Origin: Vibrio gigantis
Lineage (GTDB): Bacteria > Pseudomonadota > Gammaproteobacteria > Enterobacterales > Vibrionaceae
Assembly (NCBI RefSeq): GCF_024347515.1
Contig: NZ_AP025492.1
Location: 1,984,001-2,048,000 of the forward strand
Direction of reading: 5' to 3'
Length of the DNA: 64,000 nucleotides
The notes under the pieces are model-generated. The model saw only the letters and a program-made list of their open reading frames with translations. It searched no databases and was not told the origin of the DNA. The position numbers were made by a program, and so were the translations under genes. Below, piece after piece: positions 35,391-44,284 of the stretch. Each line of letters begins with the position of its first letter. Positions within the stretch are counted from its first letter, which is position 1.

Positions 35391-35942
35391 CTAGGCGTTC
35401 ATTACCTCGAACATCTGTTTATAAGATTGAGTTTGTAGTGCCGATTTAGTTAGCCCAAATCGACTGGCTAATAACTCCAACTCATCTTTATAAGCCGACA
35501 ACTTAGACCCATCATCCGTCATGATAGCGAACTCTGCGAAATCACCGATACCCGTTAGTGAGTCGACAGTTATATGAAATTCACCCACAAAGTAAATACT
35601 GCGCGTCTTCTGCGCTTTTAGAATCACTTCGTAACCCAAGTTTTCAAGCATACTCTTGGCATTCGACGCATCGGTGATATTTGTCGCTTCGCATCGGTCA
35701 GACTCTGGGCCTTTTACAATCCATAGCTTAATACCCGATGGTTCCATAGTGCGAATGCACAAGCTTTTGTTTTGAGCTTGTAAGCTTCTGTCTGGGCTAT
35801 CGAAATACCAATCGCACTCAAGATTATCTTGGAGCATCACTTCATGGGGAATAAGACTCAATGTCTTCAAGAATTCTGATTTAGAATCGAGGCGATACTT
35901 AAGCTCTACTTCGTATTTACCCTGGAAATGGTTGTTAGTCAT
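35391..35942 (-). CDS. CYTH-domain protein (class IV adenylate cyclase/triphosphatase type)
   Basis: A 183-residue protein with the ExExK signature in YEVELKYR near 10-17 and later acidic and basic strand residues (KSLCIRTM, LWIVKGPES, ITVDSLTGIGDFAEF) that line the CYTH tunnel. Family members are class IV adenylate cyclases or thiamine/inorganic triphosphatases; the exact substrate cannot be read from sequence. It is followed closely by a TPR gene. Confidence 0.8.
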   Translation of the reverse strand: MTNNHFQGKYEVELKYRLDSKSEFLKTLSLIPHEVMLQDNLECDWYFDSPDRSLQAQNKSLCIRTMEPSGIKLWIVKGPESDRCEATNITDASNAKSMLENLGYEVILKAQKTRSIYFVGEFHITVDSLTGIGDFAEFAIMTDDGSKLSAYKDELELLASRFGLTKSALQTQSYKQMFEVMNA

Positions 35943-36031
35943 ATACTAGCTCGGTGCAAAAAAAGGGATACTAGCACACCAATAGAACCTGAAATACAAA
36001 CTGGCGCACAACACAAACTAAAGAAGTGGAA

Positions 36032-36424
36032 CTATGCACGGCAAGCCAATATACGCTGCCATTCTTCTGGGCTCATAGAGCCTTTAGAAAGGTAAATATT
36101 GTGTTTCTGCATTGCACCTTTTGTGTAGGAAAGCTTGATAAATGAGCCAATTTCAAGCGGAAGAAAGCTGCGCTGTAACGTCACATCACAAGCAACACCA
36201 TTTAAACGTACATGACCGTTAATGATTTCAAATGAACTATCGCGAAGCTTCCACCACAACATTAGAATTTTTATTAATGGAGGAACACAAATTATTAGCC
36301 CTATGGTTAGCAGCGATGAACGATCGCCGTCTGATATCCAATGGACAAGACCTAGTGCAACAACAATAAACAACAACTCTGAAAATAAGTATTTAACAAA
36401 ATTTAATCGGATACGTTTACCCAT
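36032..36424 (-). CDS. Small two-TM membrane protein of unknown function
   Basis: A 130-residue protein with two membrane segments (about 12-30 and 38-56) and a soluble C-terminal domain containing FEIINGHVRLNG and SMSPEEWQRILA. It resembles the frameshifted gene at 29964-30357 in layout. The start overlaps the preceding GNAT gene by 8 bases, so the two are translated together. Confidence 0.6.
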   Translation of the reverse strand: MGKRIRLNFVKYLFSELLFIVVALGLVHWISDGDRSSLLTIGLIICVPPLIKILMLWWKLRDSSFEIINGHVRLNGVACDVTLQRSFLPLEIGSFIKLSYTKGAMQKHNIYLSKGSMSPEEWQRILACRA

Positions 36425-36866
36425 GAAACTCTCTCAATGATGATCCTAAAAGTAGCTCCATTTCAACGAGCCCTTTCACTTCAGACAACTTAGTAAAACC
36501 TTTTGATTGATAAAGCTTAATAGCGGGGTTCTCACTGAACACACGTAGCACTAACTGAGTCGATGCTTGGTTGTTCGCATGTTCGATCACTAAATCTAAA
36601 CACTTAGCACCAAAGCCTCGGCCTTGATGATCAGCTAATATCTGAAAGTCTCTGAGAAACGTGGTGTCACTGGTATGACTGAAGCGGATAACACCAACAC
36701 GGTTACCACCGACATAGACTTCATAGTTATCCAACTCATCCCAACTTCGTAAAAACTGACTATGACCCCAAGCAACGCCACGAGCCTGATAGTAACTCGC
36801 CATATTCGTTTTGGTGATCGATTCAGCGAACTTAGAATCTGAACCTTTGACCAACTTTACGTCCAT
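36417..36866 (-). CDS. GNAT family N-acetyltransferase
   Basis: A 149-residue protein with the acetyl-CoA-binding motif A (FQILADHQGRGFGAKCL, containing the R/Q-x-x-G-x-G/A turn) near 75-95 and NPAIKLYQSKGFTKL near 118-133, both typical of the GNAT fold. The acceptor is unknown. It is the upstream partner of the overlapping two-TM protein gene. Confidence 0.85.
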   Translation of the reverse strand: MDVKLVKGSDSKFAESITKTNMASYYQARGVAWGHSQFLRSWDELDNYEVYVGGNRVGVIRFSHTSDTTFLRDFQILADHQGRGFGAKCLDLVIEHANNQASTQLVLRVFSENPAIKLYQSKGFTKLSEVKGLVEMELLLGSSLREFHG

Positions 36867-36937
36867 ATTGTTTCCTTACCTTCAAGTTGATCCCTAGCAC
36901 TGCATCCAAAAATGCCATAAGTATTGAATCAAAAACG

Positions 36938-37456
36938 TTAAGAAGATTTAAGAGACATATCTGCGTCTAAAGCCTTTTCCAACCACATTGAACTGATGTA
37001 CTGGCCATTTTTCTTTGCATATTCATTGAACACACCAACTTCTCGAAAGCCAAAATGCTTATGCAGAGCGATCGATGCCTCATTGGGTAATGCCACACCG
37101 GAAAGAACTCGATGAATACCGAAATCAATGATTGATGTGAAGAGCTGAGAATACAACCTAGAGCCTACCCCTCTCCCTTTTGCATCCTCAGCTAAATAAA
37201 TTGTGACTTCAGCCGTATCTTCAAATGCTGGTGTTGCTCTGTACGGTTGAGAGCATGCGAAACCAAGTAGCGAGTCGTTTTCGGTTGCAACATAAAGTTG
37301 ATATTTACTATCACTCGAGAATTGAGAGAACCATTGCTGCCGATTTTCCAACGTAAACTTCTCTTCTTCAAAGCGTGCGTTAGTGTGCTCAATATAGAAA
37401 TTGAAGATGCAAGTAATAGCGGCTATATCGGACAACTCTGCAGTTCTAATTTTCAT
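36938..37456 (-). CDS. GNAT acetyltransferase, phosphinothricin acetyltransferase-like
   Basis: A 172-residue GNAT protein. MKIRTAELSDIAAITCIFNF at the start, VTIYLAEDAKGRGVGSRLY near 88 and ASIALHKHFGFREVG near 125 match the PAT/MnaT subgroup, which acetylates phosphinothricin or methionine derivatives. The real substrate is unknown. It stands as a single gene between the other GNAT and a small exported protein. Confidence 0.85.
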   Translation of the reverse strand: MKIRTAELSDIAAITCIFNFYIEHTNARFEEEKFTLENRQQWFSQFSSDSKYQLYVATENDSLLGFACSQPYRATPAFEDTAEVTIYLAEDAKGRGVGSRLYSQLFTSIIDFGIHRVLSGVALPNEASIALHKHFGFREVGVFNEYAKKNGQYISSMWLEKALDADMSLKSS

Positions 37457-37488
37457 TTAATACCCTTTTGGTTCTCACTGATTTGCGA

Positions 37489-37932
37489 TTAGGACTTAGC
37501 GTCGACCTTTTCTATAAACCAAGTCCCTTGGCACGGGCCATTGGTTAAGTGCCAACGACCATCAAATCTCTCGCCGCTGCCAGTTGCTGAGAATCGATAA
37601 TCCCACTGGCGATGTTTCGCATATAGACGTAAGCCGCCGCTTTCTGTAACCCAACCTTCTAACGGTGTTCCGTTATAGGCAAGCCTAAGCGTGGCTTTAC
37701 CCTCACGAATGGATCCGGTGATGGTTGTTCGCTCACACATATTATTGCCAGTGGTGTTAATACGGCGGCCTAGCCACTCACCGTCAAAGTCAGTAGATGG
37801 CACAAATTGGGGACTATCAGGAAGTTTAGGGAACGACTCGGAATTACTGGACCCGAACCATTGAAGTTCACGGCCAGCGAGGAAAAAGACAACAAAACCA
37901 ATTGAGACAGCGATGACAAATCCCTTTTTCAT
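37489..37932 (-). CDS. Small anchored or exported protein of unknown function
   Basis: A 147-residue protein with one N-terminal hydrophobic segment (FVIAVSIGFVVFFLAG), then a beta-rich domain with a cysteine pair (NNMCERTT and NGPCQGTWF). It should reside in the periplasm, tethered or released. No family is recognised. Confidence 0.6.
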   Translation of the reverse strand: MKKGFVIAVSIGFVVFFLAGRELQWFGSSNSESFPKLPDSPQFVPSTDFDGEWLGRRINTTGNNMCERTTITGSIREGKATLRLAYNGTPLEGWVTESGGLRLYAKHRQWDYRFSATGSGERFDGRWHLTNGPCQGTWFIEKVDAKS

Positions 37933-38071
37933 AATCTAGTCGCCTTCTTATAAAAACTAGAAGAACCCTAACATAATGAAAAGTAATGAGTTAGATAAAA
38001 TAATATCAACTTTGATGTATAACACAGATTGGATTTGGAGCTTTGTTCAACTGACTAACGAATTCTGCACC

Positions 38072-38479
38072 TTAGGTTGAGCGCCCTTCTGGAAAAGCAC
38101 TTAACTCGGCCTGTAATTCACACCAGTTCGCTTTGTAGTTTGTATAAATCTGAGCATCAATTTTGACTGGAATATCGACATCGAACGTTGATATCGCCAA
38201 CTCGATATTTTCAAGAGGTTCGCCTTGAACTCTGAAGCCAAGGCTTGATCCACAGTTGGAGCAGAATGTTCGTGTTGTGCCGTTTGATGCGACAAACTCT
38301 TTGAGTCGATCTTTGCCAGAAAGCCAGCTTAAGCCTTTTGCACCAACTAACGTCCCGAAAGCGGCGCCATGAAATTTTCGGCACATTGAACAATGGCAGT
38401 TGGCGGCTTTTTCGCTAAACCCTTCAACAGAAAAACGAACACTGCCACACAAACACGAACCTTTAAAAACTACACTCAT
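38072..38479 (-). CDS. GFA family (CENP-V/glutathione-dependent formaldehyde-activating-like) protein
   Basis: A 135-residue zinc protein. Ligands are visible as SCLCGSVRF near 8-16, NCHCSMCRKFHGAAFG near 27-42 and TFCSNCGSSLG near 70-80, the classic GFA/CENP-V pattern. Family members have been linked to glutathione adducts, but most have no proven reaction. It appears to be a single gene. Confidence 0.88.
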   Translation of the reverse strand: MSVVFKGSCLCGSVRFSVEGFSEKAANCHCSMCRKFHGAAFGTLVGAKGLSWLSGKDRLKEFVASNGTTRTFCSNCGSSLGFRVQGEPLENIELAISTFDVDIPVKIDAQIYTNYKANWCELQAELSAFPEGRST

Positions 38480-38534
38480 CCTGAGTCTCCTTCCCTTTCA
38501 TACAGTGTGTTAACCCACTGGCTATTGCGGGCTT

Positions 38535-39035
38535 CTAACCATTTAACGCATTCCGCCAATATTGCATCGTTTTATCAGACACAGAACCGGTTTCATTCGC
38601 TGCTGCGATCAAGAAGTCACATAAGTTGATCGCAACTTCCTCATTGCCTAGCAAATATAAACTGCGAATGGCTCGTGTTAGTCGAAGTTGGTTGTGGTCA
38701 TGATTCTTCAACCATACATGGTTGGCTGGGTTAAGTGGCAACAATGACGATATCTCACTTCCGTCTCGCTGCATGCCCCAAAACTCAAGCATAAGGTCAA
38801 GCACTTGTAGATGAGCTGTACGAAGCGCTTCGGAATTAGCAAAAAGCGCCCTATCTTCTTGAGTAACCAACGGCGCATGTTGATTAAACTTAGTCCCTTC
38901 ATCGATTGGGAAAAACACTTGAATATACTTATGGTCATGCTCCAACCAAAAGTGATTATAAGCTAACAACTGTTCAATATTACGACCAAATTTGTCTGGC
39001 ACTTCACCAGAGATAAAGCGAGCAATCTCACTCAT
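38535..39035 (-). CDS. Opioid growth factor receptor-like (OGFr_N) domain protein
   Basis: A 166-residue protein. The segment HDHKYIQVFFPIDEGTKFNQ near 33-52 matches the conserved core of the OGFr N-terminal domain, which also occurs in bacterial proteins of unknown function. The remainder is helical with conserved WLKNHDHNQLRLTR. No enzymatic motif is evident. Confidence 0.7.
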   Translation of the reverse strand: MSEIARFISGEVPDKFGRNIEQLLAYNHFWLEHDHKYIQVFFPIDEGTKFNQHAPLVTQEDRALFANSEALRTAHLQVLDLMLEFWGMQRDGSEISSLLPLNPANHVWLKNHDHNQLRLTRAIRSLYLLGNEEVAINLCDFLIAAANETGSVSDKTMQYWRNALNG

Positions 39036-39133
39036 TTTAAAATCCTACCGATTATATTTTGCATGCGGGTTTCCGCTAAATACAGGGCGTTGCGGTTAAA
39101 ATCTCAGAAGAGCCCACTGATGCTTTTAGAGAT

Positions 39134-39970
39134 TTATTCTGATTGATAACCAAACCGAGCCAAGTAATGCCAGACCTTCTTTACGTCTTGTTGGTCATAG
39201 CCTTGCTCTGTCACGGCTAGCCCCAGTATTTTCGCATTGATCTTGCCGTTTATTGCTAACTTTTTTGCGAGTTCTATAAACGACTGGCCGCGATAATCTG
39301 GGTACCGGCTCATCTCTTCTATGCTTAACTCGTAGCCATTGTGCCACTTTATCGGAACGCCCAATTTCACCGCGCGTTCTTCAATAATCGTCGAGCGGTA
39401 AATAGGGTCTAATACAAGACATTCAATATCGTCTTTCAGAGAAATAACCCCATGAACATGCGCCTCGATATAATCATCGAGCAAATCGACATCCGACGAA
39501 GATGCTTTATCAATCAGCACTTTTACTCGGCTAGAAACTGCGAAGTCTTCTGGCTCAAAGAAGCTGTCTGGATAACAAAACGTGGTTCGTGCCAATGTGT
39601 CGGCTTTCAACTGGAAGTAAGCAGAACCAAAACGGGATGAAGCGCCAGTCTCATAGTTACGGTAGTTCAGTGCGCCATATTTCGGCCTAAGCGTGTTCGG
39701 AGCATTGTCATACGCGCCGTCGAACACACGCTTTTCCCATAACCAACGATCACCACCGGGGTAAGCCGTAATACCACCATTGCTAGTGCCAGTTTCAAAT
39801 TGAGACTTCAAACACCCATCGTCAGCCATCGCTTCGAGCAAAGGTTTATTGTCAGCCGTATAACGATCGGGGTGGAAGTTGATCGTCACCGCGCAACTCG
39901 TTAAACAATCCGTGCCTTGTGATTTCAATCGGATATTTTCGATTGCTTGCTCTACTGCATTGCCAACCAT
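39134..39970 (-). CDS. DUF3626 protein
   Basis: A 278-residue soluble protein starting MVGNAVEQAIENIRLKSQG. The segment VTINFHPDR near 28-36 and ETGTSNGGITAYPGGDRWLW near 58-77 match the DUF3626 family as I recall it. The HPDR and EAHVHG motifs suggest a metal or nucleotide site. Function is unknown. It is a single gene. Confidence 0.65.
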   Translation of the reverse strand: MVGNAVEQAIENIRLKSQGTDCLTSCAVTINFHPDRYTADNKPLLEAMADDGCLKSQFETGTSNGGITAYPGGDRWLWEKRVFDGAYDNAPNTLRPKYGALNYRNYETGASSRFGSAYFQLKADTLARTTFCYPDSFFEPEDFAVSSRVKVLIDKASSSDVDLLDDYIEAHVHGVISLKDDIECLVLDPIYRSTIIEERAVKLGVPIKWHNGYELSIEEMSRYPDYRGQSFIELAKKLAINGKINAKILGLAVTEQGYDQQDVKKVWHYLARFGYQSE

Positions 39971-40135
39971 GAAGTCTCCTGTTTTCGAAAAAGAGTACTG
40001 CGCCGACTAAACAAGTAGTACAACCCAGACAATTAACTTAACCCATTAAGATATGAACACAAAGCCTAGTTTAAAGATTGCCTGCCAAGTGTTAGATGTC
40101 AGACTGTTTGAATAACTCTGGTGAGGTTTTCGGGC

Positions 40136-40300
40136 TTATTTTTCTAGTAAACGACACTGATACTCTGCGACACATTTTAGCTCTACTGCATGTTCAGGGA
40201 ATCGTTCGTGAAGAAGACACAATGTATCCGTTGGTCTTGGTCTGGCGTAGCGTATGAGTTTTAGATTTAAGCCAGCAGCCAGTGTGTTAATCACTGAGTA
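40136..40300 (-). pseudogene. Possible C-terminal gene remnant
   Basis: Between two stops the frame reads 54 codons including YARPRPTDTLCLLHERFPEH and ending YQCRLLEK. The composition looks like a genuine conserved C-terminus but there is no ATG or ribosome-binding site. The family is not recognised. It could be a decayed gene or chance. Confidence 0.3.
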
Positions 40301-40332
40301 CTAAAACCTGAACGACTAAAAAAGATAGGTAA

Positions 40333-40399
40333 TATATGCACCGATAGATTGCATCTTTCACAGAAAAAATCCTTCAGAAAGCGTCCTTCGGTGCATATA
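40333..40399. ncRNA. Structured element closed by a perfect 12-bp stem
   Basis: TATATGCACCGA (40333-40344) pairs perfectly with TCGGTGCATATA (40388-40399), enclosing 43 bases. It could be a small RNA, a transcript end structure for the response regulator gene or a tiny repeat element. No T run follows. Confidence 0.35.
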
Positions 40400-40449
40400 A
40401 TTTCAAGCGACGGACATCAATGACTAGCGTAAGTCGCTAACATAAGTGA

Positions 40450-40923
40450 CTAGCGTAAGCGTCTAAACACAACCTGCTGGTCAAGCTCATTCTGATAGTC
40501 CGTGTAATCAAGCCCTTGATCAAATATGTACTCAGTGACAAGAGTACGAATGCACTCAACTAATGTGCTTGCTTGCCAAGGCTTTTCAAAGTAACGGTCG
40601 ATGCCTGCTGCATTAATCGCATTGATGGTATCAGTATGAGTGGCCTGCCCCGTAAGAAGAATTTTCTTTGTATTCGGAAAGCGACTGTCATGGGACACTT
40701 CAGTAAGTAACTCCACACCCGTTTTCCCTGGCATCACATGATCAGACACGATGACGGTAATGTGTTCGCCTTCTGCGTCAAGTTCATCAATGAGATCAAG
40801 CACTTCTTGCGCTGATTCACAATCTTCAATATTCAGCCAACTCGCCAGCGGCTCCAAATCTTGTATCACTGCGCTCAGTACTTCTCTCTGGTCATCGACA
40901 CAGATTAAATTAAGCTTCTCCAT
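40450..40923 (-). CDS. Response regulator (receiver domain)
   Basis: A 157-residue receiver protein with the acidic pair in CVDDQRE, phosphorylated Asp in VIVSDHVMPGKTG (about residue 61), Thr in ILLTGQA and Lys in FEKPW. No DNA-binding output domain is present; only about 30 residues follow the receiver. The ATG at 40923 has GAGGG 5 bases ahead and is preferred to the GTG at 40929. It overlaps the histidine kinase gene and is its likely partner, acting through protein contacts. Confidence 0.88.
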   Translation of the reverse strand: MEKLNLICVDDQREVLSAVIQDLEPLASWLNIEDCESAQEVLDLIDELDAEGEHITVIVSDHVMPGKTGVELLTEVSHDSRFPNTKKILLTGQATHTDTINAINAAGIDRYFEKPWQASTLVECIRTLVTEYIFDQGLDYTDYQNELDQQVVFRRLR

Positions 40924-42265
40924 GTTCACCCTCTATTGGTAACTTGATTCTAAATACCGTTTTAGAAGCATCACTTTTCACAATGACGCTTCCGCCATAA
41001 CCCGCCACAATCCGCTTAACTATTGATAAACCCAAGCCCAATCCAAACGATAAACCACCTTTTTTAGTGGTGAAGTTGGGCTGAAATACCTTTCTACGAG
41101 TCACCTCGTCTATCTCAGGGCCGTTATTCGCGATCGTAACTAATATTCTTTTCTTACTTAACCTGGTTTGAATTTCTATTGCAGCATCGTCTGAATTCGA
41201 CATTGCATCACAAGCATTCTTTACAATGTTGACCCAAATCTGAACAAGCTCTGTTTTCGAGCCTTTAAAAGTCGGCAAATCTGCAGGGCTCAATCGCACA
41301 GATACTCTACGTAACTCACTTTGTAACAGCGATAAGGCATGGTTAATGGAGTCATTAATATCAACCGCTTCTTCGGTGTCAATATCAACTCTGCCAAGTT
41401 GTTTAACCGATTTTACGATGCCGACGGTGTGTCTAGATGCCAAACGTAAATCATGTAAATCACAGCCCATCTGCCAAAAACGAATCGCTTCTTCTGGTTT
41501 TTTCAGCCAATGCTTTGAAATAACGTCTGTTGCAGATAAAGCGTCAATTGGAATCGCCTTTGCAAGAGAGCGAGCAATGTTTTTGTCTAAACCATATTTT
41601 CTTTCAAATTGTCGCCCACGTGTTCGTGCTTCTAACGACGACGTTTTCTGACCATGCATTAACCCAAAATCGAAAAATTGACTGGCTTCTGGATGCACTT
41701 CTTCAAGCAGATCCATGATGACCGTTTCAAGTCGACCAGATTTACTACTTACTACACCAATAGCGTTGTTAAGTTCATGAGCAATCCCTGCAGCTAATTG
41801 ACCCAAGGTCGTCATTTGCTCAGCAGTATGTAACTTCTCTAGCGCTTTTTGTTTCGCGATCGCTTCCTGTGTTGCGCGGCGTTGACGACGCGACAACTCA
41901 TTGACAATCACAGGTGTGAACTGTGCGGTAAGAGGACCAAATTTACCTTCATCTTCTGCAGGCGTGTCTTTATCGATCCATGCTAACTCAACATCGGTTT
42001 TAGCAACAACCGTTGAAGATGCTGTCCAATTACCTGAAAAGAAGCTATGAACGCCAATAAAAGCCCCACTACCCGCGCTAAATACTCGAACTTGCGGTGT
42101 ATTCGCATCGGAATAAAACCCTTCCAGTTCTCCACTCAACACATAATATAAACGAGTGTTTAACGCTGATTGTTCAATAATGTTGTTACCGGCACGGCAC
42201 GTCACCCGACGTTCTGCGTGGTTAAAATAGCGATCGATAAGTGCTTCTAACTTTTGTTGATACAC
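40910..42265 (-). CDS. Sensor histidine kinase with N-terminal cyclic-nucleotide-binding-like domain
   Basis: A 451-residue soluble kinase without membrane segments. Residues about 10-105 form a Crp-type cNMP-binding domain (LYYVLSGELEGFY, GAFIGVHSFFSG). The phospho-acceptor is His163 in LAAGIAHELNNAIG. The ATPase has the N-box IVKNACDAM near 345, GLSFGLGLGLSIVKRIVAGY near 405. It overlaps the response regulator gene and lies 6 bases from the DASS symporter gene, so kinase, regulator and transporter form one operon, probably for dicarboxylate or anion sensing. Confidence 0.85.
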   Translation of the reverse strand: MYQQKLEALIDRYFNHAERRVTCRAGNNIIEQSALNTRLYYVLSGELEGFYSDANTPQVRVFSAGSGAFIGVHSFFSGNWTASSTVVAKTDVELAWIDKDTPAEDEGKFGPLTAQFTPVIVNELSRRQRRATQEAIAKQKALEKLHTAEQMTTLGQLAAGIAHELNNAIGVVSSKSGRLETVIMDLLEEVHPEASQFFDFGLMHGQKTSSLEARTRGRQFERKYGLDKNIARSLAKAIPIDALSATDVISKHWLKKPEEAIRFWQMGCDLHDLRLASRHTVGIVKSVKQLGRVDIDTEEAVDINDSINHALSLLQSELRRVSVRLSPADLPTFKGSKTELVQIWVNIVKNACDAMSNSDDAAIEIQTRLSKKRILVTIANNGPEIDEVTRRKVFQPNFTTKKGGLSFGLGLGLSIVKRIVAGYGGSVIVKSDASKTVFRIKLPIEGEHGEA

Positions 42266-42271
42266 GTATCG

Positions 42272-43690
42272 TTACCCTATGTGACCAATTGAATGTAGCA
42301 GCCACACCATAACAAAGCTCAATAGCACACCAACCACACCCAAAATAATACCGATTCTGGCCATTTGATTACTTTGCACATGACCTGTGGCATGAGCCAA
42401 CGCATTCGGTGGCGTACTGATTGGTAGCGACATACCTAATGAAGCGGCAAAAGTCACAACCAGAATTAACGTTAACTCACCGCCTAGTGGCGTGAGTGAA
42501 GCCATAGACGAACCTAATGCCGCCATAATTGGCATTAACAAGTTAGCCGTTGCGGTATGAGACATAAAGTTTGCCATTACCAAACACAAGAAAGCCGCTC
42601 CGAACAAGACCACATAGGGTGAGTAGGTATCAAACGGAATACTGTGTACCACGAGCTTTGCTAAGCCAGTTTTATCGAGCGCTAAACCAAGCGCAATACC
42701 ACCTGATACAAGCCACAATACATCCCAAGAAATTTTCTTCAGGTCTTCTTTATTGATGATCCCAGTAAGAGAGAACACAGCAACAGGAATCAGAGCGACG
42801 GTATAAGAGTTCATGCCATGGCTTGAACCCATTAACCAAAGAATGATGGTGAGCGCAAAAGTGACGTACACCGCAATGGCTTTGGGTGTTTTAAGGAATT
42901 TACCTTTAATACTTAGTTCGATTTTCTTTTGGTCAGCTTTGTACATAAAGCCTATTAAAAACCACGCTAACGCCATCATAATAACGACAAACGGCACACC
43001 AAATGCCATCCATTCGCCGAACGTAATGAGGTTATCGCCAACTAAATATTTAAGTGCGATAGCGTTCGGAGGGGTACCTATCGGGGTACCAATGCCACCG
43101 ATGTTAGCGGCAACAGGGATGCAAAGCGCAAACGCTACACGACCGGGGTCTTTCGGACCAAACACAGCCAGTACCGGCGTTAAAATAGATAGCATCATTG
43201 CCGTTGTTGCCGTGTTAGACATAAACATCGAAAAGATACCGGTGATCAACATTAAACCGAGCATCACAAACTTTGGGTCTTGTCCAAATGGCTTCAACAA
43301 CACGCGAGCTAAGTTTACGTCTAATCGATACTTAGTGGCAGCCATCGCTAAGAAGAAACCGCCTAAAAACAGCATGATGATTGGGCTAGCGAACGTCGCC
43401 ATAATATCGCTGTATTTTAGCAACTCACCAAAATGTTCCTGCCCATGCTCAAACCTTAAAAAGATCAGCCCTTTATCCGACAACATCAACAATTGCAGAA
43501 CGATAATAACAACAGACGTCGCGTAAATCGGGATAGGCTCGAACACCCAGCACAATGCCGCTAATAAAAAGATCGCGATAACGCGTTGTTGAATAATCGT
43601 AAGGCCTTCAAATGGAAACGCTGATAGCGGCATTACGAGGATAATGAAAGGAATTAAAATAGGGACAATGTATTTTATATAGGGGCGCAT
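42272..43690 (-). CDS. DASS family (SLC13) sodium:dicarboxylate/sulfate symporter
   Basis: A 472-residue membrane protein with about eleven helices. The two conserved SNT-type motifs of SLC13/DASS carriers are present: FMSNTATTAMML near 155 and NFMSHTATANLLMP near 390, with the substrate loop GTPIGTPPNAI near 200. These carriers import C4-dicarboxylates, citrate or sulfate with sodium. The gene is the first of a unit that continues to the histidine kinase and response regulator. Confidence 0.88.
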   Translation of the reverse strand: MRPYIKYIVPILIPFIILVMPLSAFPFEGLTIIQQRVIAIFLLAALCWVFEPIPIYATSVVIIVLQLLMLSDKGLIFLRFEHGQEHFGELLKYSDIMATFASPIIMLFLGGFFLAMAATKYRLDVNLARVLLKPFGQDPKFVMLGLMLITGIFSMFMSNTATTAMMLSILTPVLAVFGPKDPGRVAFALCIPVAANIGGIGTPIGTPPNAIALKYLVGDNLITFGEWMAFGVPFVVIMMALAWFLIGFMYKADQKKIELSIKGKFLKTPKAIAVYVTFALTIILWLMGSSHGMNSYTVALIPVAVFSLTGIINKEDLKKISWDVLWLVSGGIALGLALDKTGLAKLVVHSIPFDTYSPYVVLFGAAFLCLVMANFMSHTATANLLMPIMAALGSSMASLTPLGGELTLILVVTFAASLGMSLPISTPPNALAHATGHVQSNQMARIGIILGVVGVLLSFVMVWLLHSIGHIG

Positions 43691-43807
43691 AACACAAAAA
43701 CTCTTCCTGAGATAACAACTACTTAGAAATTAGATTTAAAGTTCTAATTTAGATCCGACAACGAATTATCGACCTCTTATCACTATCTCACTATCGGCTA
43801 GATCAAT

Positions 43808-43819
43808 GATTACGTAATC
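43808..43819. promoter_or_regulatory. 12-bp perfect palindrome upstream of the symporter
   Basis: GATTACGTAATC lies 118 bases ahead of the symporter start in a 180-base gap. It may be a binding site for a dimeric regulator, but a chance palindrome is possible. Confidence 0.3.
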
Positions 43820-43870
43820 GCGATATCCCCTTTTTCGATTCTGTGCGCTACCTCTACGTTTGTATGTCAT

Positions 43871-44143
43871 TTATTGTGCAAATAAATTCCGAGAACCAAA
43901 AAGCAAACATTCGCCTTTGCGTGGGAGATCCGTAAGCTTTGGCGTTTGTAGCATTGCAGAGTACTCGCCTAAAACTTCAATCTCAGTTTGGTCTATTAGC
44001 TCACTCGTTTTAAGCCACGCATTGTCTGATTTAGGGAAATACCCATTTAGATAATTCGCAGCCAAATAAGCTTTTAATGAATGAGGTTGATGGATGCTGG
44101 CACTGCTATAAAGTGCCTTTTCTAATAGTTGGTCGCTTGTCAT
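43871..44143 (-). CDS. Small protein of unknown function
   Basis: A 90-residue protein from MTSDQLLEKALYSSAS; AAGGAGG stands 4 bases ahead of this ATG, so this start is firm. It is soluble and mixed in composition. No family is recognised. Confidence 0.55.
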   Translation of the reverse strand: MTSDQLLEKALYSSASIHQPHSLKAYLAANYLNGYFPKSDNAWLKTSELIDQTEIEVLGEYSAMLQTPKLTDLPRKGECLLFGSRNLFAQ

Positions 44144-44284
44144 GTTTCCTCCTTGAAACTGACGTTTGGTGAGAGAATCAAGACAGCTCCACACCGAACG
44201 TCCAAATACACTTCATATGCTTATCGTAATGCACGGAAAAATGCCATGCATTACGATTCAACCTAAAGCCATTAACTAAGGGGC

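Larger units (their letters stand above)
39971..40449. other. Gap with a start-less gene remnant and an inverted-repeat RNA candidate
   Basis: This 479-base gap has two notable parts, listed separately: a 54-codon minus-strand frame at 40136-40300 and a 12-bp inverted repeat enclosing 43 bases at 40333-40399. In addition TGACTAGCGTAAG occurs at 40420-40432 and again at 40447-40459, where it covers the stop of the response regulator gene, a short duplication. Confidence 0.45.
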
